DNA of 11,499 nucleotides from Propionibacteriaceae bacterium (GCA_003451975.1 DMIX01000356.1:1-11499); one strand, 5' to 3'. Shown: positions 1-7,325, numbered from the stretch's first letter. Translations and numbers: made by a program. Notes: generated by a model from the letters alone, not told the origin.

Positions 1-5
1 CCAGA

Positions 6-1037
6 TTGTCTACGTGGCACATGCCGGCCGAATCCGAACCGCACGAGCGCGCCTGGATGGCCTGGCCTTCCGCGGCCTACACCTTGGGCGAATCGGTTGC
101 TGACGCCGAGGAGGCTTGGACCACCTGGGCGGCGGTGGCCAACGCGGTTTCGGAGTTCGAGCCGGTCTCGATGCTGGTCACTCCCGACGGTCATCGCGAA
201 GCCAAGCGGCGACTCAGTGCGTCCATCGAGCTTCACGCCACCGACCTCGACGATGCCTGGTACCGCGACATCGGCCCCACCTTCGTGCTCGATGAGGACA
301 ACCACCTCGGCGGCGTGGATTGGGTCTTCAACGGCTGGGGCCAGCAGCACTGGGCCCGCTGGAAACACGACCAACACGCGGCAAAGGTCGCCATCGAAGC
401 GGCCGAAGCAATCTGCATCGAATCGACGATGGTCAACGAGGGCGGCGGTATTCACACCGATGGCCAGGGCACCTTTCTGGTCACCGAAACCGTGCAGCTC
501 GACCGCTTCCGCAACCCTGATTGGGACAAAGAACGCGTCGAAGCTGAACTCACCCGCACTCTGGGAGCCCGCAAGGTCATCTGGGCCAAACGCGGACTGA
601 CCCGCGACTCCCAAGACTTCGGCACCCGCGGCCACATCGACATCCTGGCCTGCTTCGCCAGTCCGGGCGTGGTGCTCTATCACGACCAGCGCGACGACCA
701 GCATCCCGATCATTCCGTCAGCGCCGAGCTGCGCGACACCCTCGATGTCACCGACGCCGACGGACGCCAACTCGAGCTGATCGGCCTACCCGCGCCGACA
801 GTGCTCAAAGACGCCGAGGGTTACGTCGACTACTCCTACGTCAACCACTTCGCCGCCAACGGCGCAGTGATCGCCTGCACTTTCGCCGATCCGTCCGATG
901 CCGAAGCCCTAGATGTGCTGGCCAACGCCTATCCCGGTCGCGAGATCGTCGGAATCGACGCCCGTCCGTTGTTCGCCCGCGGCGGCGGCATTCACTGCAT
1001 CACCCAACAACAGCCCGCTACCGGAGTTCGCCCATGA
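6..1037 (+). CDS. aguA: Agmatine deiminase (agmatine iminohydrolase)
   Basis: Hydrolyses agmatine to N-carbamoylputrescine and ammonia in the cytoplasm, the first step of the arginine-decarboxylase route to putrescine. The 343-residue protein reads as a full guanidino-modifying-enzyme fold. Visible family motifs are MPAESEPHERAWMAWP at the N-terminus, YRDIGP (D88; the family usually has W-x-R-D-x-G-P), NEGGGIHTDGQGT (E145), GHID (H210, D212) and the C-terminal GGGIHC with the nucleophile C331. The start used is a TTG at position 6, four residues before the family's usual N-terminal motif. The frame is open to the window edge, so a start a few codons upstream is possible. The gene overlaps aguB by 4 bp (ATGA), so the two should be translationally coupled. 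An agmatine deiminase rather than a peptidylarginine deiminase is favoured by the neighbouring carbamoylputrescine amidase. Confidence 0.93.
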   Translation: MSTWHMPAESEPHERAWMAWPSAAYTLGESVADAEEAWTTWAAVANAVSEFEPVSMLVTPDGHREAKRRLSASIELHATDLDDAWYRDIGPTFVLDEDNHLGGVDWVFNGWGQQHWARWKHDQHAAKVAIEAAEAICIESTMVNEGGGIHTDGQGTFLVTETVQLDRFRNPDWDKERVEAELTRTLGARKVIWAKRGLTRDSQDFGTRGHIDILACFASPGVVLYHDQRDDQHPDHSVSAELRDTLDVTDADGRQLELIGLPAPTVLKDAEGYVDYSYVNHFAANGAVIACTFADPSDAEALDVLANAYPGREIVGIDARPLFARGGGIHCITQQQPATGVRP

Positions 1038-1969
1038 AGACCCTGATCGCCGAATCGCTGCCCTCGTTGTGCCGGGTGGAGGCAAGCACCCGCGCCCCGC
1101 TGACCGTGGGCCTGGTGCAGACCCGCTGGCATGCCGACCCTGATGAACACCGCGAGGTGCTCACCGATGGCATCGCCTCGGCGGCAGCAACCGGGGCCGA
1201 GATCGTGTTCCTGTCTGAGATCACGCTGATGCGCTACCCGGCAGATGTGAAGCCGACCGGGCGTCCGGCCGACCTGACCGAGCCGCTGACCGACGGCCCC
1301 ACCTTCGCTCTGGCGGCCGAGGCGGCGAAGGCGAACAACGTGCTCGTGCATGCTTCGCTGTATGAGCGGGCTGATGCTGAAGACGGACGCGGCTATAACA
1401 CCGCCATCGTGGTTTCGCCGGCCGGCGAGTTGCTCGCACGCACCCGCAAGACCCATATTCCGATTACCGCCGGCTACTACGAGGACCACTACTTCCGTCC
1501 CGGCCCGGCCGAGAACGCCTACCCGGTCACCGAATTGCCGCTGCCGTCGGCTCCCAAGGTGGGCCTGCCGACCTGCTGGGATGAATGGTTCCCCGAGGTG
1601 GCTCGGGCCTACAGCCTGGGTGGCGCCGAGTTGTTGGCCTACCCCACCGCTATCGGTTCCGAGCCCGATCACCCCGACTTCGACACCGAGCCGCTGTGGC
1701 GCCAAACCATCGTCGGCAACGCCATCAACTCCGGATTGTTCATGGTCGTGCCCAACCGCTGGGGCGATGAGGGCTTGATCACCTTTTACGGCTCCAGCTT
1801 CATCTGTGATCCCTTCGGCCGGGTGCTGGTGCAAGCCCCCCGCGATGAGGACGCCGTCCTGGTCGCTACCTTGGACCTCGACCAGCGTCGCGACTGGCTG
1901 ACCCTGTTCCCGTTCCTGACGACTCGGCGCCCGGACAGCTACGCGGTGTTGACCGACCCGATCGCCTAG
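1034..1969 (+). CDS. aguB: N-carbamoylputrescine amidase (nitrilase superfamily)
   Basis: Hydrolyses N-carbamoylputrescine to putrescine, CO2 and ammonia, completing the pathway begun by aguA. The 311-residue protein has the nitrilase catalytic residues: E62 in FLSEITLMRYP, K139 in TRKTHIP, the second glutamate E150 in GYYEDHYF, and nucleophile C181 in TCWDEWFPE. The string AYPTAIGSEP after the cysteine is typical of the carbamoylputrescine amidase branch rather than of general nitrilases. The ATG at 1034 overlaps the aguA stop and has GGAG at 1023-1026 with a 7-nt spacer, which supports this start. It leaves about 22 residues before the usual N-terminal strand (LTVGLVQTRW), slightly longer than the family norm; a GTG at 1076 is the alternative. 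Confidence 0.93.
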   Translation: MKTLIAESLPSLCRVEASTRAPLTVGLVQTRWHADPDEHREVLTDGIASAAATGAEIVFLSEITLMRYPADVKPTGRPADLTEPLTDGPTFALAAEAAKANNVLVHASLYERADAEDGRGYNTAIVVSPAGELLARTRKTHIPITAGYYEDHYFRPGPAENAYPVTELPLPSAPKVGLPTCWDEWFPEVARAYSLGGAELLAYPTAIGSEPDHPDFDTEPLWRQTIVGNAINSGLFMVVPNRWGDEGLITFYGSSFICDPFGRVLVQAPRDEDAVLVATLDLDQRRDWLTLFPFLTTRRPDSYAVLTDPIA

Positions 1970-1973
1970 CCCC

Positions 1974-2091
1974 GGTTTCGAGACGGCCCGCCGGGCCTCC
2001 TCAACCAGCCGAAACACCAGCCGCCTGCGGAGCGAACACCCACCCTTCCACCGGCCGGCTAAAGGGCGAACGAAGCGAGCGCCTCGAAACC
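1974..2091. repeat. MITE/REP-like inverted-repeat element, copy 1
   Basis: The element starts with GGTTTCGAG (1974-1982) and ends with its inverse CTCGAAACC (2083-2091), five bases after the aguB stop. Its left 43 bp (1974-2016) recur almost unchanged, with about three mismatches by eye, at 2122-2164. There is no coding sequence inside. Elements with these termini are scattered between genes in many high-GC actinobacteria. A role as transcript end or as a non-autonomous mobile element is inference. Confidence 0.75.
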
Positions 2092-2121
2092 CCCGCCACA
2101 AGTCCACACACCACCCTGCGA

Positions 2122-2250
2122 GGTTTCGACACGGCCCTGCGGGCCTCCTCAACCAGCCGAAACAAGTCGACGCCCGCTCTCGCCAAAAAAGGAGCGAACA
2201 TCCCCTCCCACGGCTGGTTGAGGAGCAAACGAAGTGAGCGTCTCGAAACC
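2122..2250. repeat. MITE/REP-like inverted-repeat element, copy 2
   Basis: The element is bounded by GGTTTCGAC (2122-2130) and CTCGAAACC (2242-2250). Inside it, CTCCTCAACCAGCCG (2145-2159) is exactly inverted at 2211-2225, giving a 15-bp stem with a loop of about 51 nt. It lies in the same orientation as copy 1, 30 bp further on, between the convergent aguB and HAD phosphatase genes. Transcripts entering from either side could end here, but no T-tract is seen. Confidence 0.75.
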
Positions 2251-2285
2251 CGGCAAGATGAGCTATGGACTCAACCCCAGCGTGA

Positions 2286-3086
2286 CTACGGCAGCAAATC
2301 GGCAAGCGTCTCCACAACCCAGGTGGGACGCTCAGCATCGGGCACACCGTCGAGGTCCCCAACGCCGAAGTCCCCGGTCAGCACGAGTGCTGCGTCCATG
2401 CCAACCCGGCGAGCCATGGCAATGTCGGTGGCCAGCCGGTCGCCGACCATGACCGCCTCGCTCAGCCGGACGCCCAGTCCGGCGCCGATCACCTCAAGCA
2501 TTTGTGCCGACGGCTTGCCGAAGGTCCGCTCACACACCACTCCGGTGCTGGCTTCGATCGCCGCCACGATGGCGGCCGCATCGGGCTCGGCGCGCCCGCC
2601 GGGGAAGGGGCAATACCGGTCGGGATTGGTCGACATCAGCACCGCGCGTTTGTGGAACCACAGCGCGTCGAAGGCGATCTGCAGCTTGCGATAGTCGAAG
2701 CTGCGGTCATAGCTGGCCAGCACCACGTCGATCAGCGCCGGGTCATCACTCATCGCGATACCAGCCGCAGCCAAGGCATCAATCAGCGGCTGCTCGCCGA
2801 TGGGAAACACCACCGCGTCCGGGCGGTGCGTCCGCAACCAACCGGTCGTGGTCACCAAAGTGTTGATGATCTCGGACTGCTCGGCGTCCACACCGAAGCG
2901 CGCCAGCTTGTCCAGATACTCCGCCGGGCTCTTGGTCGGATTGTTCGACAGGAATCGCACCGGGAGCTTCCGTTCTCGTATCCGAGCCAGCGTCTCAACC
3001 ACGGTGGGAAGCACTTCGTCGCCCAGGTAGATGGTGCCGTCCAGGTCGAACAGGTAGGCGCCATACCAACGATCCACCGTCGTCAC
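2286..3086 (-). CDS. HAD-IIA family hydrolase (NagD/AraL-like sugar or nucleotide phosphatase)
   Basis: A 266-residue cytoplasmic phosphatase with the full set of HAD motifs: FDLDGT (nucleophile D14 and acid/base D16), motif II FLSNN (S47), the lysine motif GKPSAQ (K191) and motif IV VGDRLATD (D216, D221). The C2-type cap lies between motifs II and III, and STNPDRYCPFPGG is characteristic of the NagD/AraL subfamily (HAD-IIA). Substrates in this subfamily are sugar phosphates, nucleoside monophosphates or phosphoglycolate-type repair products; the sequence does not say which. The start is GTG at 3086 with purine-rich GGGGAAAG upstream, and a second in-frame GTG lies at 3077. The gene is divergent from the alkylsulfatase and convergent with aguB. 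Confidence 0.9.
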   Translation of the reverse strand: MTTVDRWYGAYLFDLDGTIYLGDEVLPTVVETLARIRERKLPVRFLSNNPTKSPAEYLDKLARFGVDAEQSEIINTLVTTTGWLRTHRPDAVVFPIGEQPLIDALAAAGIAMSDDPALIDVVLASYDRSFDYRKLQIAFDALWFHKRAVLMSTNPDRYCPFPGGRAEPDAAAIVAAIEASTGVVCERTFGKPSAQMLEVIGAGLGVRLSEAVMVGDRLATDIAMARRVGMDAALVLTGDFGVGDLDGVPDAERPTWVVETLADLLP

Positions 3087-3145
3087 GATGCCCCGCTTTC
3101 CCCGGACGCACTCCGGATCCCGACCTTCTGTGGAGACAGTAAACC

Positions 3146-3163
3146 CTAGGTAGGCCTACCCAG
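3146..3163. promoter_or_regulatory. Candidate operator between divergent HAD and alkylsulfatase genes
   Basis: GGTAGGCCTACC (3149-3160) is a perfect 12-bp palindrome. Allowing one mismatched pair, it extends to 18 bp (CTAGGTAGGCCTACCCAG). It sits 60 bp upstream of the HAD start and 110 bp upstream of the sulfatase ATG, so one bound regulator could affect both genes. No clear -35/-10 pair was found for either gene. Chance occurrence of a 12-bp palindrome cannot be excluded. Confidence 0.35.
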
Positions 3164-3273
3164 ATTTTGAAAGAACCACCCCCGAAGGGTGTGCCACCCG
3201 CACTAGCGTGAGTCGGAGACTGCAACTGGACGCCTCCCTCCTGACGGATTCCCTGACGCGAAGGACACCCCAC

Positions 3274-5160
3274 ATGACCACTCCCGCGAAGCCGCCCACA
3301 CAGACCATCATCGACCAGCAGCAGGCGACGCTGGCGTCAATGCCGTTCGCCGACACTGCTGACTTCGAAGCCACCGAGCGCGGCCTCATTGGACGCCTCG
3401 ATCCGTGCGTGGTTCACACCGCCGACGGCACCGTTTCCTGGGACAACTCCTCCTACGACTTCATCGCCGGGGACGCTCCCGATACCGTCAACCCGAGTCT
3501 GTGGCGGCAATCCACGCTGAACGCCCGCGACGGGCTGTTCGAGGTCGTCGAGGGCATCTATCAGGTGCGCGGCATGGACCTGTCGAACATCACCTTCGTG
3601 GAGGGCAGCAGCGGGGTTATCGTGATCGATCCGCTCATCACCACCGAATGTGCCGCCGCGGCCATGGCCCTGTATCGGCACCATCGCGGTGATCGAAAGG
3701 TCACCGGCGTGATCTACACCCACTCCCACCTGGATCATTTCGGCGGGGTACGCGGCATCGTCGATCAGGCCGACGTCGATTCCGGGGCCGTGCCGATCGT
3801 GGCACCGGAGGGGTTCGCCGATCACGCCATCGCGGAGAACGTCTACGCCGGGACGGCCATGGCCCGGCGAGCGGGCTACATGTATGGCGCCCTGCTGCCT
3901 CGCAATGCGTCCGGCGCGGTCGGCGCGGGTCTGGGCCAGACCACCTCGCACGGCACGGTGACGATGATCAATCCCACCCTGATGATCACGACCACCGGTC
4001 AAGAGGAAGTCATCGACGGGGTACGCATTGTGTTTCAGATGGCACCGGATACCGAGGCGCCCTCGGAGATGATGTTCTACTTCCCCGACTTCAAGGCCGT
4101 GTGTCTGGCCGAGGACGCCACCCACAATCTGCACAACATCTTGACGCTGCGTGGCGCGGTGGTTCGCGACCCGCACGGCTGGTCGCAGTACCTGACCGAG
4201 ACCATCGACTTGTGGGGCGGGGTGGCCGAGATCGGCTTCGCATCCCACCACTGGCCGACCTGGGGTGCCGACAAGCTGGTGGAGTTCCTCACCGTCCAGC
4301 GCGATCTGTACGCCTACCTGCACGACCAGACCGTCCGCATGCTCAACCAAGGCATGGTCGGTGCCGAAATCGCCGAGGAGTTCCAGTTGCCTCCGGCTTT
4401 GGAGCAGGCCTGGAGCACCCACGGCTACTACGGCAGCGTCAACCACAATGTGAAGGCCATCTATCAGCGCTACCTGGGCTGGTTCGACGGCAACCCCGCC
4501 CACCTGTGGCAACACACCCCGGTGGAGGGCGCCAAGCGCTACGTGGAGTTCATGGGCGGCTCGGATGCCGTGGTCGCGAAGGCCCGGGTTTCCTTCGAGG
4601 ACGGCGACTTCCGCTGGGTTGCCGAGGTGGTCAACCATGTGGTCTTCGCCGAGCCGGACCATGCCGCCGCCCGGGAGCTGTTGGCCGATACCTACGAGCA
4701 ACTCGGCTACGGCTGTGAGAACGGCACCTGGCGCAACTTCTACCTCTCCGGCGCCTACGAGTTGCGCCACGGCAAGTTCGGCACCCCGACCGCGACCGCG
4801 TCGCCAGACCTCGTCGGGGCGCTCACCCCAGAACTGCTCTTCGATGCCCTCGCAGTCACCGTCAACGGCCCCCGGGCGTGGGACGAGAAGCTGAGTATCG
4901 ACGTGAGGTTCAGCGACTCCGCCGATCATTATCGACTCACGTTGTCCAACGGCGTGCTGACCTACAGCACGGCCGCCAAGGTCGATTCGGCCGAGTTGAT
5001 CATTACCTGTCCGAAACGGGCGCTGCCAATGCTGATGAGCGGTGATCCTTCGGCGTTGTCGGGCGCTGGCTTCAGCTTCGACGGCGAGCTCTCCGTGCTG
5101 CCGCGGCTGCTGGGCGTCCTAGACAAGGGCGACCCGGACTTCTCGATCGTCACCCCCTGA
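3274..5160 (+). CDS. Linear alkylsulfatase (SdsA1/BDS1-type metallo-beta-lactamase-fold sulfatase)
   Basis: Predicted to hydrolyse primary alkyl sulfates such as dodecyl sulfate to alcohol and sulfate, using two zinc ions. The 628-residue protein has the three-part family layout: a metallo-beta-lactamase domain (about 90-330), a helical dimerisation domain (about 335-500) and an SCP2-like C-terminal domain (about 515-628) that holds the alkyl chain in known members. The zinc ligands are visible: THSHLDH (H150, H152, D154, H155), E261 in PDTEAPSE, E280 in LAEDATHN, and a histidine in ASHHWPTW (H325/H326). The ATG at 3274 is preferred to an in-frame GTG at 3208 because AAGGA (3261-3265) lies 8 nt upstream. 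Unlike Pseudomonas SdsA1, no signal peptide is visible, which suggests a cytoplasmic enzyme. Confidence 0.92.
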   Translation: MTTPAKPPTQTIIDQQQATLASMPFADTADFEATERGLIGRLDPCVVHTADGTVSWDNSSYDFIAGDAPDTVNPSLWRQSTLNARDGLFEVVEGIYQVRGMDLSNITFVEGSSGVIVIDPLITTECAAAAMALYRHHRGDRKVTGVIYTHSHLDHFGGVRGIVDQADVDSGAVPIVAPEGFADHAIAENVYAGTAMARRAGYMYGALLPRNASGAVGAGLGQTTSHGTVTMINPTLMITTTGQEEVIDGVRIVFQMAPDTEAPSEMMFYFPDFKAVCLAEDATHNLHNILTLRGAVVRDPHGWSQYLTETIDLWGGVAEIGFASHHWPTWGADKLVEFLTVQRDLYAYLHDQTVRMLNQGMVGAEIAEEFQLPPALEQAWSTHGYYGSVNHNVKAIYQRYLGWFDGNPAHLWQHTPVEGAKRYVEFMGGSDAVVAKARVSFEDGDFRWVAEVVNHVVFAEPDHAAARELLADTYEQLGYGCENGTWRNFYLSGAYELRHGKFGTPTATASPDLVGALTPELLFDALAVTVNGPRAWDEKLSIDVRFSDSADHYRLTLSNGVLTYSTAAKVDSAELIITCPKRALPMLMSGDPSALSGAGFSFDGELSVLPRLLGVLDKGDPDFSIVTP

Positions 5161-5181
5161 CGAACGCCTGGGCGACGCACT

Positions 5182-5215
5182 GTGGCTCGATCCTGCGGCA
5201 GGGCGCAGCTGCCAC
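5182..5215 (+). terminator. Weak hairpin after the alkylsulfatase gene
   Basis: GTGGC (5182-5186) can pair with GCCAC (5211-5215), or alternatively GGCAG (5197-5201) with CTGCC (5209-5213). The stems are only 5 bp and no T-run follows. This is the only hairpin noticed between the sulfatase stop and the Fic operators. Confidence 0.25.
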
Positions 5216-5222
5216 CGTGTCT

Positions 5223-5247
5223 CTATGTCTCAATCATTGCGCCATCG
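5223..5247. promoter_or_regulatory. Upstream operator-like dyad of the fic promoter
   Basis: This 25-bp site (CTATGTCTCAATC followed by ATTGCGCCATCG) aligns base for base with the better dyad at 5266-5290. TATGTC, AAT, ATTG and G-CAT are kept at the same positions. The two centres (5235 and 5278) are 43 bp apart, about four helical turns, so they face the same side of the DNA. TATGTCTCAAT (5224-5234) is also the exact inverse of ATTGAGACATA (5279-5289). Confidence 0.55.
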
Positions 5248-5252
5248 AGCAC

Positions 5253-5267
5253 AAACAGTTACCGTTT
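5253..5267. promoter_or_regulatory. Small dyad between the two fic operators
   Basis: AAACAGTTACCGTTT is an imperfect 15-bp palindrome centred on position 5260, with one mismatched pair. It lies between the two larger operator-like sites and overlaps the expected -35 region of fic. It could be part of the same regulatory complex or chance. Confidence 0.3.
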
Positions 5268-5290
5268 ATGTCCTAATAATTGAGACATAA
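5266..5290. promoter_or_regulatory. Core fic operator overlapping the -10 and Shine-Dalgarno
   Basis: TTATGTC (5266-5272) and GACATAA (5284-5290) are exact inverses around an inner AAT-A-ATT, giving a 25-bp dyad centred on 5278. It contains a likely -10 element, TAATAAT (5274-5280), and its right end overlaps the ribosome-binding AAGGA (5289-5293) of fic. A protein bound here would block RNA polymerase directly. The winged helix in the adjacent Fic protein is the obvious candidate ligand, which is inference. No convincing -35 was found. Confidence 0.6.
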
Positions 5291-5301
5291 GGACGTCGGT
5301 C

Positions 5302-6459
5302 ATGGACCTCTTCGAACAACCCGAGATCGGGCTCGACGATCTGGCGGTCATCGATGAGATCCGTCAGATTCGATTGCAGCTCGCTTCAGTGCTGCGCGCG
5401 CCGAAGCGGTGGTCCGGGGGCTTGCGTCGCACGTCTCAAGCACGCGCCATTCAAGGTTCCAACAGCATCGAGGGCTACACCGTCAGCGACCAGGACGCCG
5501 CCGCGGCAGTTGAGGACGAGCCGCCCTTGAGCGCCGACGAAAAGACTTGGGCGGAGATCATTGGGTATCGACGCGTGCTGACTTATGTGCTCAGTGTCGC
5601 CGCAGAGCCAGGGTTCACGATCGACGAAAGCGTCTTGCGCTCGATGCACTTCATGTTGCTTGAACACGAACTCGCCAAATCACCGGGACGCTACCGCACC
5701 GGACCGATCTACCTCCGCGACGACCGCTCGGAGCGAAACGTCTACCAGGGGCCCGAGGCCGGCCAGGTGCCCGCTCTCATGCACGCCCTGACGCAAACTC
5801 TGGACGCCAACTCCGGCGACGCCATGGTGAGGGCCGCTATGGCTCATCTCAATCTGGTCATGATTCATCCATTCCGTGATGGGAACGGCCGAATGGCTCG
5901 CGCGCTGCAGACGATGGTTCTCGCCCAGGATCAGATTCTCGAACCGACGTTCTGCAGCATTGAGGAGTGGCTTGGCCACAACACCGACGATTACTACGCC
6001 GTCCTTGCCGCTACGGGTACCGGTCAGTGGCACCCGGAACGGGACACCCGCCTATGGCTGCAGTTCACCCTGCGCGCCCACCACATGCAAGCCCAAACGC
6101 TACAACGCCGCTTCACAGAGGCCGAGCGGCTGTGGACGACAATCGACACCCTGGTGTCGCAGCACCGGCTTCCCGACCGCGCCGCAGAAGCCCTTTTCGA
6201 CGCCCAGCTGGGGCTTCGCGTGACTCGACCGGCCTATGTGAAGCGAACTGACGTCGAGGAGAGGACGGCCTCCCGCGACCTTTCCCGCTTGGTCGAGCTC
6301 GACCTTTTGGAGCCGCACGGCAACACCCGGGGGCGCTTCTACTCCGCAGGCGCACCGCTCCGCGAACAGATGAAACAGCTTCGAGGCGAGCGACGCCCGC
6401 TCAGCGACCCCTACCCCTCGCTCATTTCCGAGATCCGTCGCGCCACAGCCCGCAGCTAG
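5302..6459 (+). CDS. fic: Class II Fic protein (AMP transferase) with C-terminal winged helix
   Basis: A Fic-domain enzyme expected to transfer AMP from ATP to a target hydroxyl, and possibly to remove it. The 385-residue protein has the active-site motif HPFRDGNGRMAR (H189-R200). It also has an N-terminal inhibitory helix carrying SNSIEG (S53-G58), a fit to the [S/T]xxxE[G/N] rule. E57 would hold the enzyme inactive, so no separate antitoxin gene is needed, and none is seen. Residues about 80-270 are the helical Fic core. About 275-355 resembles a winged helix-turn-helix, with TDVEERTASRDLSRLVELDLL as recognition region and GNTRGRFY as wing. The ATG is supported by AAGGA at 5289-5293, 8 nt upstream. 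The gene stands alone, convergent with the downstream amidotransferase. The cellular target is unknown. Confidence 0.93.
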   Translation: MDLFEQPEIGLDDLAVIDEIRQIRLQLASVLRAPKRWSGGLRRTSQARAIQGSNSIEGYTVSDQDAAAAVEDEPPLSADEKTWAEIIGYRRVLTYVLSVAAEPGFTIDESVLRSMHFMLLEHELAKSPGRYRTGPIYLRDDRSERNVYQGPEAGQVPALMHALTQTLDANSGDAMVRAAMAHLNLVMIHPFRDGNGRMARALQTMVLAQDQILEPTFCSIEEWLGHNTDDYYAVLAATGTGQWHPERDTRLWLQFTLRAHHMQAQTLQRRFTEAERLWTTIDTLVSQHRLPDRAAEALFDAQLGLRVTRPAYVKRTDVEERTASRDLSRLVELDLLEPHGNTRGRFYSAGAPLREQMKQLRGERRPLSDPYPSLISEIRRATARS

Positions 6460-6486
6460 TCTCGGAACTCGCACCACCGAAGACCA

Positions 6487-6513
6487 CAGGCCCCTGGCGC
6501 GCTCAGGCGCCTG
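6487..6513. terminator. Hairpin between convergent fic and amidotransferase genes
   Basis: CAGGCCCC (6487-6494) pairs with GGCGCCTG (6506-6513) with one mismatch around an 11-nt loop. It lies between the fic stop and the end of the amidotransferase gene and overlaps the last codons of the latter. It lacks a T-tract, so a terminator role is uncertain. Confidence 0.3.
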
Positions 6514-7207
6514 CCATACCGTCCAACCAATCCCGGACCACCCCGGACGCGACGGTAGCCAGCTGCGGGCCATAGCTAGCGGCATCTGCACGGAGGCGCC
6601 GCGGATCGACACCGGCAGCAGCCAGTTCGTTCGCGTGGCCGATGAGCCATTGCTCCAGCCGAGTGCTGTCTGCCTCGATGTGAAACTGCAGGCCCAACAC
6701 GGTGGACCCCACACTGAACGCCTGATTGGGAAAGCCGGGGGTTTCCGCCAGACGGTCCGCGACCTCGGGATTCGCGAACTCATCGCCATGCCAATGCAGT
6801 ACCGGCACCCCGTCGAGTGGTCCCAGCACGGATTGACGCCCCTCGGCGGTGAGCGTCAGCGGACCGTAGCCGATTTCCTTGCCTCCCGTGGGACGCACCT
6901 CCGCGCCGAGTGCAGCCGCGATCAACTGCGCCCCCAAACAGACACCCAGCGTGGCCTTGCCTGCACTCAGCCGTGCGGCGACGGCGTTTCGCTCGTCAAC
7001 CAGGAACGGATACGAATCGGTCTCGTAGACGCCGATCGGCCCGCCGAGCACGATGAGAAGCTGCGGACGCAGCACGGCCTCCACAGTGATGGGCTCGACT
7101 CCAGCTTCCAGGTAGCGGATTTGGTAGCCACGATCGGTCAGCAGCGGCTCGAGCAGCCCCAGATCTTCGAAGCCGACGTGTCGAATCGCAAGGACTTCAT
7201 CGGTCAT
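6503..7207 (-). CDS. Class I glutamine amidotransferase (GMP-synthase-like GATase domain protein)
   Basis: A 234-residue single-domain glutamine amidotransferase that should release ammonia from glutamine (or act on a gamma-glutamyl substrate). The catalytic triad is visible: C90 in GVCLGAQL (nucleophile elbow), with H176 and E178 in LQFHIEAD. LGGPIGVYETDSYPFL (oxyanion-strand region) and VLHWHGDEF are typical of stand-alone GMP-synthase-like GATases. There is no synthetase domain attached or nearby, so the acceptor is unknown. The ATG at 7207 is chosen, with AGGGAG about 10 nt upstream. A longer in-frame reading to 7288 is rejected because it runs through the tRNA-Lys gene. The gene lies 23 bp downstream of that tRNA on the same strand and may be cotranscribed with it. 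Confidence 0.9.
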   Translation of the reverse strand: MTDEVLAIRHVGFEDLGLLEPLLTDRGYQIRYLEAGVEPITVEAVLRPQLLIVLGGPIGVYETDSYPFLVDERNAVAARLSAGKATLGVCLGAQLIAAALGAEVRPTGGKEIGYGPLTLTAEGRQSVLGPLDGVPVLHWHGDEFANPEVADRLAETPGFPNQAFSVGSTVLGLQFHIEADSTRLEQWLIGHANELAAAGVDPRRLRADAASYGPQLATVASGVVRDWLDGMAGA

Positions 7208-7230
7208 CAGTCCGCAACTCCCTCGGTCGG

Positions 7231-7303
7231 TGGGCCCACTGGGAATCGAACCCAGAACCCACGGATTAAAAGTCCGTTGCTCTGCCAATTGAGCTATAGG
7301 CCC
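7231..7303 (-). tRNA. tRNA-Lys (anticodon TTT)
   Basis: On the minus strand, the acceptor arm GGGCCTA (7303-7297) pairs with TGGGCCC (7238-7232). The anticodon stem ACGGA/TCCGT encloses the loop CTTTTAA, giving anticodon TTT. The T-arm reads CTGGG-TTCGATT-CCCAG. The discriminator base is A at 7231. The next bases are CCG, so CCA is not encoded and must be added enzymatically. The length to the discriminator is 73 nt. Confidence 0.97.
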
Positions 7304-7325
7304 GCGCCGAAGCGCCCGCTTAGCC

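Noticed and set aside
992..2362. Long minus-strand open frame (456 codons) over aguB and the repeat region
   Set aside because: It overlaps aguB antisense and the repeats, contains no domain and has low-complexity Arg/Gly composition typical of shadow frames in high-GC DNA.
3337..4929. 530-codon minus-strand open frame inside the alkylsulfatase gene
   Set aside because: It is antisense to a gene with all catalytic motifs intact, and its His/Gly/Val/Asp-rich translation resembles no family.
7208..7288. In-frame extension of the amidotransferase gene to 7288, giving an N-terminal string with NPWVLGSIPSGP
   Set aside because: These codons are the tRNA-Lys gene read through in frame. The ATG at 7207 has its own ribosome-binding site and begins the conserved domain.
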